A stretch of DNA of 8,435 nucleotides from Myxococcota bacterium. GTDB taxonomy: Bacteria; Myxococcota; Polyangia; GCA-2747355; JAKLHH01. The DNA lies in assembly GCA_022710245.1 (NCBI GenBank), contig JAKLHH010000268.1, forward strand, positions 1 to 8,435. The letters are read 5' to 3'. The translations under genes were made by a program, and so were the position numbers. A model generated the notes under the pieces. The model was not told where the DNA came from. It was given only the letters and a program-made list of their open reading frames with translations, and did no database searches. Positions within the stretch are counted from its first letter, which is position 1. Each line of letters starts with the position of its first letter. Shown in pieces: positions 1 through 5,569 of this stretch.

Positions 1-321
1 TTCAAGATCCGCTGGGCGGCGGGCACCGACTCGAGCGGCGAGTACGCGAAGTGCTACGCGCTGCTGCTGAACTCGACGCCGTCACCGGCTGACCCGGATC
101 CGTCGGGCAACACCGACTGGAAGGTGATCAAGCAGGAGACGGCGGGCGACGCGACGGATCAGGTCGTCCCGATCAACCCCGAGACAGCGCGCTGGGCCGC
201 GCTGCTGATGTACGAGAACAACGCGACGGGGCTCTGGGAGACGTTCCGCCTCGCGGAGCTCGAGGTCTGGGGCCAGGACCCGAACGCGACCCCGCCGCCG
301 CCGCCCGACAAGTGTGAGTAG
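1..321 (+). CDS. C-terminal fragment of a discoidin (F5/8 type C)-like secreted protein, 5' end outside the window
   Basis: Frame 1 is open from the first base to TAG at 319-321, giving 106 visible residues. The chain ends in a pattern typical of the last strands of a discoidin/F5-8C jelly-roll: Ala-Arg-Trp-Ala-Ala-Leu-Leu-Met, then about 16 residues later Phe-Arg-Leu-Ala-Glu-Leu-Glu-Val-Trp-Gly. Such domains usually bind carbohydrate or other surface ligands in exported proteins. After the domain comes a short Pro-rich tail (five prolines) ending Asp-Lys-Cys-Glu. A GTG at 124 lies inside the domain and is not a credible start, because the frame and the domain continue upstream. Nothing catalytic is visible. 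The next gene (455) is on the same strand 133 bases downstream and is functionally unrelated. The domain call is from pattern only and was not tested by search. Confidence 0.72.
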   Translation, partial: FKIRWAAGTDSSGEYAKCYALLLNSTPSPADPDPSGNTDWKVIKQETAGDATDQVVPINPETARWAALLMYENNATGLWETFRLAELEVWGQDPNATPPPPPDKCE

Positions 322-356
322 CTCCCGCTCCGCTCGCTCCCTCCCTCCTCACGCGC

Positions 357-384
357 ATCGCCGGTTCATCGCCGGTTCATCGCC
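357..384. repeat. 11-base direct repeat upstream of the CRP-like gene
   Basis: ATCGCCGGTTC occurs twice with no gap (357-367 and 368-378), followed by a third partial copy ATCGCC (379-384). The period is 11 bases, about one helical turn. It sits in the 133-base gap between the discoidin gene and the CRP-like gene, about 70 bases before the latter's start. It could be a regulator binding site or a simple slippage duplication. No clear -35/-10 pair was seen in the gap. Confidence 0.6.
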
Positions 385-441
385 CGCTCTTCGCACCTGA
401 CCCTCCCGCGCTTCTCGTTCCTCAGGGGGAGGCGGCGACGC

Positions 442-449
442 AAGGGAGG
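442..449 (+). promoter_or_regulatory. Strong ribosome binding site fixing the start of the short CRP-like gene
   Basis: AAGGGAGG is followed by 5 bases and then GTG at 455. This near-consensus Shine-Dalgarno sequence argues that the shortened regulator really begins at 455 and is not merely the tail of a longer broken gene. The reading frame is closed upstream by TGA at 398-400. Confidence 0.65.
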
Positions 450-454
450 CTTGG

Positions 455-886
455 GTGTCGCACGACACGGAGCGGAGCCGCTCGCTGGGGCGGGACGAGC
501 TGGTCGGCGTCTCGATGGCGGCCGGCGTCGCCTGCTCGGCGGACCTGATCGCCGGCGACGAGGTCACGCTGCTGATCCTTCCGGGCGGCGCGGTCCGGGC
601 CCTCCTCGCGCGTCAGCCCGAGCTCGGGCTCCGGATGGTGGCCCAGCTCGCCGGGCTCGTCGAGGCGCTCACCGATGAGCTCGAGGAGCTGCGCTTCTGC
701 GAGCTCGACGCGCGGCTCACGCGGCTGCTCCAGCGACTGGGGCGAGGGCGCCGCGAGATCCAGCTGACGCACGAGGAGCTCGCGGAGCAGGTCGGCGCCA
801 CGCGCGAGAACGTCTCTCGCGCGCTCAAGCGCCTCGAGCGACGCGGCGCGCTGCGCTGTCGACGGGGGAGGGTGGAGCTCCTCTGA
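455..886 (+). CDS. Short CRP/FNR-family transcriptional regulator lacking most of the cNMP-binding domain
   Basis: The 143-residue product starts at GTG 455 behind a good ribosome binding site. Residues about 102-140 form a Crp-type winged helix-turn-helix: Gln-Leu-Thr-His-Glu-Glu-Leu-Ala-Glu-Gln-Val-Gly, then the recognition helix Ala-Thr-Arg-Glu-Asn-Val-Ser-Arg-Ala-Leu-Lys-Arg-Leu, then the Arg-rich wing. Residues about 46-95 match the connector and dimerisation helix of CRP proteins (Ala-Val-Arg-Ala-Leu-Leu-Ala-Arg-Gln-Pro-Glu-Leu and onward). Residues about 12-45 resemble only the last strands of the beta-roll. Family members are usually about 210-240 residues, so roughly 75 N-terminal residues of the sensor are absent. 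The full sensor cannot fit in the 133-base upstream gap. It may dimerise and bind DNA without ligand, or be a degenerate copy kept by a local ribosome binding site. It is convergent with the gene at 969-1793. Confidence 0.82.
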   Translation: MSHDTERSRSLGRDELVGVSMAAGVACSADLIAGDEVTLLILPGGAVRALLARQPELGLRMVAQLAGLVEALTDELEELRFCELDARLTRLLQRLGRGRREIQLTHEELAEQVGATRENVSRALKRLERRGALRCRRGRVELL

Positions 887-890
887 GCCA

Positions 891-917
891 TCGCCGAGCA
901 GCATCGTCCGTCGGCGA
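891..917. terminator. Possible weak hairpin between convergent genes
   Basis: TCGCCGA (891-897) and TCGGCGA (911-917) are perfect 7-base complements with a 13-base loop. They start 4 bases after the stop of the CRP-like gene, in the 82-base gap before the convergent gene that ends at 969. There is no T-tract on either side, so this is only a candidate. The rest of 918-968 shows nothing recognisable. Confidence 0.25.
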
Positions 918-968
918 GCGCCGGCCACCAAGGGTTCCCGTTCGAGACCTGCTGGTCGCGAGGCGAGC

Positions 969-1793
969 TCAGCGCGCGGTGGCCGGGGCGGCCTTGGGCG
1001 CGGGCGCGGCGATCGCCGCCGGCGCCGGCGCCGGCGCGGCCAGGGGTCGGGCCGCGAGCATGGCCGCCACGGCGGGCGCGGGCCTGCCGGCCGGCGCGGG
1101 CCTGGCGGCGGGCGCGGGCCCGGCGGCGGGGGCGGGCGCGGCGGCGGGGGCCGGCGCGGCGACCCTCGGGCCCGGCACCTCGGCGCGGTGCGCGCCCTTC
1201 TTGATCGACTTGCTCATGAACCCGCCGGTCATGGCGTCGAGGAGGCCGGTGAGCTCCTCGATGCGGATGCTCGAGCTGATGCGCGAGGCGAGGTCCGAGG
1301 GCGGGCGCAGGACGCCGTCGATCTGGAGCCGTCGCCGGATGAAGTAGATGGTGGTCACCTCGCGGACGACGCCGTCGAGGATACCGATCAGCGACTGCAC
1401 GTCGAGCACCTCGGCGTTGAAGACGAGGCGATCGAGGTTCCAGGTCGCGCTGACCGAGAAGCCCATCGAGTCACCGTTCACCTGCTCGTCTTCCTTCGGC
1501 ACGGTCAGGGTGCGGTAGAGACCGTCCTGTAGCTTGCGCTTGGAGGTGGTCAGGTAGTTGGCGAAGCCGCCGCTGATGGTCGGCACCAGCGCCTTCAGCT
1601 GCGCGTTGTTGCGGAGCGAGCGGATGCGGTCCGGGTGCACCTGGTAGTAGCGGATCGCCGCGTCCTGCACCTGCTGCACGCTGGGCTCGTGCTTGAAGCG
1701 CGCGAGGACCTCGTCCTCGGTGGGCTCTGCCCGGGCGGTGCTGCTGCCGAGCAGCGCGAGCCCCAGCGTCAGGATCCAGCTCGTGCCTCTCAT
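969..1793 (-). CDS. Secreted protein of unnamed family with Ala/Pro-rich C-terminal tail; shares a domain with the neighbouring BNR protein
   Basis: The start chosen is ATG 1791-1793, giving 274 residues. AGGAGG at 1799-1804 lies 5 bases upstream, and the chain opens with a signal peptide (Met-Arg-Gly-Thr-Ser, hydrophobic core, Ala-Arg-Ala cleavage near residue 22). A GTG start 30 bases upstream is possible but lacks these supports. Residues about 40-195 form a domain with Leu-Lys-Ala-Leu-Val-Pro (67-71 region), Trp-Asn-Leu-Asp-Arg-Leu-Val-Phe-Asn (118-126), Tyr-Phe-Ile-Arg-Arg-Arg-Leu-Gln (150-157) and Arg-Ile-Glu-Glu-Leu-Thr…Met-Thr-Gly-Gly. The same landmarks occur in order at the C terminus of the protein encoded by 1842-3905. 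Residues 206-274 are an Ala/Pro/Arg low-complexity tail. No enzymatic motif is visible. It is probably exported and envelope-associated. It sits 48 bases downstream of the propeller gene, likely as the last gene of that operon. I recall similar unnamed domains in deltaproteobacterial secreted proteins, but no function is assigned. Confidence 0.8.
   Translation of the reverse strand: MRGTSWILTLGLALLGSSTARAEPTEDEVLARFKHEPSVQQVQDAAIRYYQVHPDRIRSLRNNAQLKALVPTISGGFANYLTTSKRKLQDGLYRTLTVPKEDEQVNGDSMGFSVSATWNLDRLVFNAEVLDVQSLIGILDGVVREVTTIYFIRRRLQIDGVLRPPSDLASRISSSIRIEELTGLLDAMTGGFMSKSIKKGAHRAEVPGPRVAAPAPAAAPAPAAGPAPAARPAPAGRPAPAVAAMLAARPLAAPAPAPAAIAAPAPKAAPATAR
972..1178 (-). repeat. Coding low-complexity tract for the Ala/Pro tail
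   Basis: This stretch encodes the last 69 residues of the 969-1793 protein. It is built from imperfect short units made of GGCGCGGGC-like and GGCGGCGGG-like words on the plus strand, which read as Pro-Ala-Pro-Ala-Ala-(Gly/Arg/Pro) on the coding strand. Local GC is near-saturated. Such tracts are prone to slippage, so tail length may vary between strains. The protein segment is probably disordered. Confidence 0.7.
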
Positions 1794-1798
1794 GGTCT

Positions 1799-1804
1799 CC
1801 TCCT
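1799..1804 (-). promoter_or_regulatory. Ribosome binding site deciding the start of the 969-1793 gene
   Basis: On the minus strand AGGAGG lies 5 bases before ATG 1791-1793, in the 48-base gap after the propeller gene stop (1842-1844). It supports independent initiation of this last gene and favours the ATG over the GTG at 1821-1823. Confidence 0.65.
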
Positions 1805-1841
1805 GCAAGCTGCGAACGGTCACCCGGCCCGTGGCCAGGTC

Positions 1842-3905
1842 TCATCGCTTCGTTGTCCAGGGCTCCCACCACTTCGTGTCGTTGCCGGAGGGCCGATCGC
1901 CCTGGCGCCAGCGCGTGAGGTAGTTGCCGGTGATGAAGTCCACGTAGCTCGTCAGCTCCTCCATCCTGAGCTTGTACATCAGGCGGATGCGCAGCTCCTT
2001 CGGCGGGGCGTTCGCCATCAGGATGCGCAGGCGGCGGAGCTCGCCGTAGTAGCGGTGGACCGCGAACATCGTCGAGTTCCGCACCTCGTAGGTGAGGCGG
2101 TCGATGCGGCCGAAGAGCGTCGAGTCGAGGTTGAAGACGAGCCCGCCCAGGTCCCAGCTGAGGAACGCCCTGAACTCGTTCTGCTGGAACGGCGTCTTCT
2201 CCTCGAAGCGGCGGTAGGGCAGCGTGGGGTAGAGGCCGTCGGCGAGGAGCGAGAAGTCGCTGGTGCGGAGGTGGAGGAACTGGACCTCCAGCTGCGGCAC
2301 CAGCGCCTTCAGCAGCGAGCGCCGACGGTAGGCGAGCTGCCGGCCGGGGTCGGTCCCGCTGTACATCTGCGCGGCGAGGAGCACCTCGCCGATCGGCGGG
2401 TCATCGGGGACCACGACGCGGGTGAGCGGCGGCTCGGCGCCGGTGTGGCGGCGCAGGCGCGCGAGCGAGCGCGACCAGGCGATCCAGAGGAGGTCCGGGT
2501 CCTTCGGGTCGGTGTCGAACCACTGCATCGAGCCGTTGGTGTTGCCGGAGTTGATCACCCGCCAGGAGGTGCCGCCGTCCATCGTCTCGACGATGAAGGC
2601 GCCGCCCGCGTCGGTGAGCCCGCCGCTGCTCACCGAGGCGACCTTCATGTTGGTGTAGGCCCAGAGGTGGCCCTTGTGCTTGGGGCAGGCCTCGATCTTC
2701 TCGATGATCATCCCGGTCAGCATCAGCCCGCCGAGCCGGGTCCACGACTCCAGGCCGCCGTGCAGGATGTCGGGCGTGGTGAAGAGGCCGTCGAAGGTGG
2801 AGATGTAGCCCGTCTTGTGATCGAACGGGTCGATCTTCACGCTGAGGGTGATGCGCGCGGCCGGGAAGGTGGTGAAGTAGATGTAGTCCCAGTTGTCGCC
2901 GCCGTCCGCCGAGCGCAGCAGGCCGGAGTCGGTGGCGGCGAAGACGTAGCGAGGGTCGTAGGGGTTGAAGTAGACCCAGAAGATGTTGCCGCCGCCGACG
3001 CCGCCCGCGGTGGACTTGGCGAAGCTGTCGCCGTCGTTGTGGGAGACCCAGAGGCCGTCGTTGGTGCCCATCACGACGCGGTGCGGGTCGCGCGGATCGA
3101 TGGCGACGTGGAAGGCGAAGCGATCGCCCGGCTTGGTCCCGGCGTAGACGCGGACCCAGTTGCTGCCGCCGTCGGTGGTGCGGTAGAGGCCGAAGGCGCT
3201 GCAGGCGAAGACCAGGTTCGGGTCCTTCGGGTGGACGACGATGACGCGGACCTCGGTCGGGCGCGTGCCGCGGACGGCGAGGGTCTGCTTGATGTTGACC
3301 CCGGCGGTGGGCTTGCCGAGCTTGCGGACGAGGAGCTGCAGGCGGGGCGCGCCGCCGGGGAGCCCGATCCCGAAGTTGACGTTGGCCGCGGCGCCGCCGC
3401 CGCCGCCGCTCCCCGCGCCGGAGATGATCGCGGCCTGAGGTCCGGTGCGCGGCCGCGCGAGCAGGTCGGGGGAGGTCCCGCCCGGGCCGCCGCTGCGGTG
3501 GACGCCGAAGTAGAGGCGCTCCCCGGCGTCGCCGAAGAAGGGCCGCGTCTCCACGATCAGCCGCGACTCGTCCCAGGTGCGGCCGCCGTCGACGGTCTTC
3601 CAGACGTAGCCGTCGTAGGAGGCAGCGTAGGCGACCTCTGGATCGTGCGGCGAGACGGTGATGCTGCGGAAGTAGGCCGCGCGGATCGTGTAGGTGACGT
3701 CGTCGGCGTAGACGTCGGGGCCCAGGCTGCCGACCGTCGTGGTCGGGGCGGCGATCGCGGGCGGCGGGGCGACGTGCGAGGCCATCCGCGGGCGCGCGGG
3801 CAGCGGGGGCTGCCGCTGCCGTGCCACGGCAGCCGACGAGGGCAGCGCCAGCGTCGCCAGCAAGGCGAGCAGGGCAGGCGACCGTCTCCAGCGTGGTGGC
3901 GTCAT
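1842..3905 (-). CDS. Secreted BNR/Asp-box beta-propeller protein with a C-terminal domain shared with its neighbour
   Basis: The 687-residue product starts at ATG 3903-3905 with a signal peptide (Arg-rich start, Leu/Ala core, residues about 1-29). Five Asp-box motifs (Ser/Thr-x-Asp-Gly-Gly-x-x-Trp type) are visible: 104-111, 243-250, 288-295 (degenerate, ending Phe), 332-339 and 441-448. Each is tied to a blade pattern such as His-Pro-Lys-Asp-Pro-Asn-Leu-Val-Phe-Ala. This is the architecture of sialidase-like, YCF48-like or sortilin-like propellers, which mostly act as binding scaffolds. No sialidase catalytic set was recognised, so no enzyme activity is claimed. Residues 160-175 are Gly-rich. 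Residues about 505-668 form a second domain matching the core of the 969-1793 protein (Leu-Leu-Lys-Ala-Leu-Val-Pro 531-537; Ser-Trp-Asp-Leu-Gly-Gly-Leu-Val-Phe-Asn 583-592; Arg-Met-Glu-Glu-Leu-Thr 647-652). The ATG overlaps the TGA of the upstream lipoprotein gene (ATGA) and has no clear Shine-Dalgarno sequence, so translation is probably coupled. Confidence 0.85.
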   Translation of the reverse strand: MTPPRWRRSPALLALLATLALPSSAAVARQRQPPLPARPRMASHVAPPPAIAAPTTTVGSLGPDVYADDVTYTIRAAYFRSITVSPHDPEVAYAASYDGYVWKTVDGGRTWDESRLIVETRPFFGDAGERLYFGVHRSGGPGGTSPDLLARPRTGPQAAIISGAGSGGGGGAAANVNFGIGLPGGAPRLQLLVRKLGKPTAGVNIKQTLAVRGTRPTEVRVIVVHPKDPNLVFACSAFGLYRTTDGGSNWVRVYAGTKPGDRFAFHVAIDPRDPHRVVMGTNDGLWVSHNDGDSFAKSTAGGVGGGNIFWVYFNPYDPRYVFAATDSGLLRSADGGDNWDYIYFTTFPAARITLSVKIDPFDHKTGYISTFDGLFTTPDILHGGLESWTRLGGLMLTGMIIEKIEACPKHKGHLWAYTNMKVASVSSGGLTDAGGAFIVETMDGGTSWRVINSGNTNGSMQWFDTDPKDPDLLWIAWSRSLARLRRHTGAEPPLTRVVVPDDPPIGEVLLAAQMYSGTDPGRQLAYRRRSLLKALVPQLEVQFLHLRTSDFSLLADGLYPTLPYRRFEEKTPFQQNEFRAFLSWDLGGLVFNLDSTLFGRIDRLTYEVRNSTMFAVHRYYGELRRLRILMANAPPKELRIRLMYKLRMEELTSYVDFITGNYLTRWRQGDRPSGNDTKWWEPWTTKR

Positions 3906-4507
3906 GGTGCAGCGGGCTGGAAGGAGATCGCCTCGATGGCGTCGACGCTGGAGGCGCCGGAGACGGTGCCATCCCGGATCAGGCGCACGAAGGTGGCGCG
4001 CGCCAGCGTGTTGCAGCGGGAGAGCGAGAGCGCGGCGGCGGCGCCGGTGAGCTTGGCGCGGCAGGCCTCGACCGCGCCGTGTGGCAGCGGGACGCTGGCG
4101 GGCGCGATGAAGCCGATGATGGTGTAGCGGTCGCCTCGCTCCGAGGCCTCGACCTGGGTCAGCCCTCCCACCGCGCCGAGGGTGACCCGGAGGTCGTCCG
4201 TCTCCGTGCCCCCGCTGATCAGGCTGCCGGTCTCGAGGAAGAGGTCGAGCGTGCCGCAGGCCGTGAGGTCGACGGTGATCCCGTCCGGGGCGCCGACGGC
4301 GTTCTGCGGGCAGCCGGTGCCGGGGCAGGCGGGCATGGCCGTGCCGAAGGGCGGCGAGCAGGTGGCGCGGGTCGCGTTGTGCCCGCTGCCGAGGTCACCA
4401 GCAGCCGCGTCCCCGTGCAGCGGCGGACTGGCGGTGCAAGCACCGACCGCCACGAGGCTGCCGAGGATGACCGGGAGAGCCGGGAGTCTGGTCCGGCGGA
4501 GGCTCAT
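3902..4507 (-). CDS. Cys-rich lipoprotein, first gene of the propeller operon
   Basis: The 201-residue product starts at ATG 4505-4507. It begins with two Arg-rich turns, a hydrophobic core and a lipobox-like Ala-Val-Gly-Ala-Cys with Cys24 as the lipidation site. Six more cysteines (50, 61, 66, 84, 149, 165) could form three disulfides outside the cytoplasm. The C-terminal half has a beta-rich pattern ending Phe-Val-Arg-Leu-Ile-Arg-Asp-Gly…Ser-Val-Asp-Ala-Ile-Glu-Ala-Ile. This resembles the end of jelly-roll or discoidin-like surface proteins with a Val-Asp-Ala-(Ile/Val)-Glu-Ala signature. That resemblance is from pattern and is not proven. The stop overlaps the start of the propeller gene by 4 bases. 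Minus-strand reading continues open upstream to about 5422, but that part is antisense to the pseudouridine synthase gene and is not coding. The ATG lacks a good Shine-Dalgarno sequence, and a TTG 8 codons upstream is an alternative start. Confidence 0.75.
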   Translation of the reverse strand: MSLRRTRLPALPVILGSLVAVGACTASPPLHGDAAAGDLGSGHNATRATCSPPFGTAMPACPGTGCPQNAVGAPDGITVDLTACGTLDLFLETGSLISGGTETDDLRVTLGAVGGLTQVEASERGDRYTIIGFIAPASVPLPHGAVEACRAKLTGAAAALSLSRCNTLARATFVRLIRDGTVSGASSVDAIEAISFQPAAP

Positions 4508-4554
4508 ACGCGTAGAGACGTTAGCCTGCAAGCGCCGGCGTTGGCAAGCGCGGC

Positions 4555-4574
4555 GCACCGTGCGACAACGGTGC
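4555..4574. repeat. Inverted repeat in the divergent intergenic region
   Basis: GCACCGT (4555-4561) and ACGGTGC (4568-4574) are perfect 7-base complements around a 6-base spacer. The repeat lies in the 147-base gap between the lipoprotein operon start (4507) and the divergent pseudouridine synthase start (4655). The size and position suit a dimeric regulator operator. A leader hairpin is the alternative. The gap holds no open reading frame I would support. Confidence 0.4.
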
Positions 4575-4609
4575 CGCGCGCCGCGAGGTGCGAGCCGAAC
4601 CGCGATCGG

Positions 4610-4642
4610 CCGGGGAGCCGCTGGCGCGAACCGGGGAGCCGC
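4610..4642. repeat. 12-base direct repeat, 21-base period, before the pseudouridine synthase gene
   Basis: CCGGGGAGCCGC occurs at 4610-4621 and again at 4631-4642. The copies repeat every 21 bases, close to two helical turns, and end 12 bases before ATG 4655. They could be a tandem binding site on one face of the helix or a chance duplication in GC-rich DNA. Confidence 0.5.
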
Positions 4643-4654
4643 GAGCAGGGAGCG

Positions 4655-5521
4655 ATGAAGCACGTCTTCGTGGTGACAGCGGCAGAGGAGCAGCGGAGCC
4701 TGGCCGCGCTGCTCGAGGCGCGCCTCGGGCTCGCCGCCGGGGAGGCCGCGCGCTGGATCGCGGCGGGTGCCGTCGCCGTCGACGATAGCCGCGAGCGGCG
4801 GAGCGAGCTCCGCCTGCGCGCCGGGCAGCGGGTGGTGGCGCGGCGGCCCGAGGAGGAGCAGGCGCCCGCCCCGGCGCTCGAGCTCGCCTACCGCGACGCG
4901 GACCTCGCCGTGGTCGACAAGCCGGGCGGGCTGCCGTCGACCACGCCGCGCGCGGGAGGCACCTGCCTCGAGGACCTGGTGCGGGCGAGCCTGGGCGGCG
5001 AGGCGCGCCTGCTCCACCGGCTCGACCGCGAGGCCTCCGGGCTCCTGGTGGTCACCCTCGGGCCCGCGGCGCGGCGCGCGCTCGCGCCGGCGCTCGCCGA
5101 GCACCGCCTCACGCGGCGCTACCTCGCGCTCGCGCAGGGGGGCGTCCCCGAGGAGCTGGTGCTCTCCTCGGCGCTGGCGGCCTCTGGCGGTCGCACTCGG
5201 AGCAGCAGTGACCCCCGGGCACGCGAGGCGGTGACGCGCGCGCGTCTGCTCCGCGGCGGGGAGCGAGTGAGCCTGCTCGAGGTGACGCTGGAGACCGGGC
5301 GCACGCACCAGATCCGGGCGCACCTCGCCGAGGCTGGCCACCCGCTCCTCGGCGACGAGCGCTACGGCGGACCGCCGGCGCCGCGCCTCGCGCTCCACGC
5401 CCACGCCCTCTCGTTCGTGCATCCACGCTCGGGGCTCCCCCTCGAGCTCCGCAGCCCGCTCCCGGCGGCGCTGCGCGCGCTGGTGCCGGGGGCCAGCGCG
5501 TCAGCACCACCGCGGCGTTGA
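4655..5521 (+). CDS. RluA-family RNA pseudouridine synthase with N-terminal S4-like domain
   Basis: The 288-residue product isomerises uridine to pseudouridine in structured RNA, probably 23S rRNA by analogy with RluA/RluC/RluD; the exact site cannot be told. Residues about 11-65 look like a small S4 RNA-binding domain (Arg-Ser-Leu-Ala-Ala-Leu-Leu…Gly-Ala-Val-Ala-Val-Asp…Leu-Arg-Ala-Gly-Gln-Arg-Val). The synthase domain follows: Leu-Ala-Val-Val-Asp-Lys-Pro-Gly-Gly-Leu (84-93), the catalytic block His-Arg-Leu-Asp-Arg-Glu-Ala-Ser-Gly (121-129) with Asp124 as the expected nucleophile, and Gly-Arg-Thr-His-Gln-Ile-Arg-Ala-His-Leu (215-224) followed by Leu-Leu-Gly-Asp-Glu-Arg-Tyr-Gly-Gly. Length is normal for the family. 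ATG 4655 is preceded by AGGGAG, but only 2 bases away, so initiation may be modest. It stands alone on the plus strand between two minus-strand operons and is the one clear housekeeping-type gene here. Confidence 0.92.
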   Translation: MKHVFVVTAAEEQRSLAALLEARLGLAAGEAARWIAAGAVAVDDSRERRSELRLRAGQRVVARRPEEEQAPAPALELAYRDADLAVVDKPGGLPSTTPRAGGTCLEDLVRASLGGEARLLHRLDREASGLLVVTLGPAARRALAPALAEHRLTRRYLALAQGGVPEELVLSSALAASGGRTRSSSDPRAREAVTRARLLRGGERVSLLEVTLETGRTHQIRAHLAEAGHPLLGDERYGGPPAPRLALHAHALSFVHPRSGLPLELRSPLPAALRALVPGASASAPPRR

Positions 5522-5531
5522 ACGACGCGAC

Positions 5532-5559
5532 GGCCTCGCGGCGCGACCCCCGCGCGGCC
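5532..5559. terminator. GC-rich hairpin between convergent genes
   Basis: A 9-base stem (5532-5540 with 5551-5559) has one mismatch and a 10-base loop. It lies in the 48-base gap between the stop of the pseudouridine synthase gene (5521) and the stop of the last lipoprotein gene (5570). The placement between two converging genes suits a bidirectional terminator. There is no T-run, so it is not a classical intrinsic terminator. Confidence 0.35.
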
Positions 5560-5569
5560 CACCGCTGCC

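Noticed and set aside
124..321. Stand-alone 65-residue gene starting at GTG 124
   Set aside because: The frame is open to base 1 and the GTG falls within a continuous discoidin-like pattern, so it is part of a longer gene cut by the window edge.
1842..3905. Sialidase or photosystem-stability enzyme function for the propeller protein
   Set aside because: Asp-boxes mark the fold, not the activity. No sialidase catalytic arginine triad, Asp or Tyr/Glu pair could be placed, so only a propeller call is made.
2401..3972. 523-residue minus-strand frame overlapping the propeller gene
   Set aside because: It is out of frame with the Asp-box protein, extremely Arg-rich and without domains: a shadow frame.
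1635..4127. 830-residue open frame on the plus strand
   Set aside because: It lies antisense to the propeller and neighbouring genes, which show signal peptides, Asp-boxes and domain patterns. The translation is Arg/Ala/Val/Glu-rich without recognisable domains. Long antisense frames are expected at this GC content.
4542..4557. Sigma54-like -24/-12 match (TGGCAAG, 4 bases, GCGCA) facing the pseudouridine synthase
   Set aside because: The spacing fits, but the -12 box lacks the TT of TTGC, the target is a housekeeping-type gene, and such a match is likely by chance in GC-rich DNA.
4508..5422. Minus-strand extension of the Cys-rich lipoprotein frame to 506 residues
   Set aside because: The extra part is antisense to the pseudouridine synthase gene and is Arg/Ala/Pro-rich. 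The real protein begins at the signal peptide with ATG 4505-4507.
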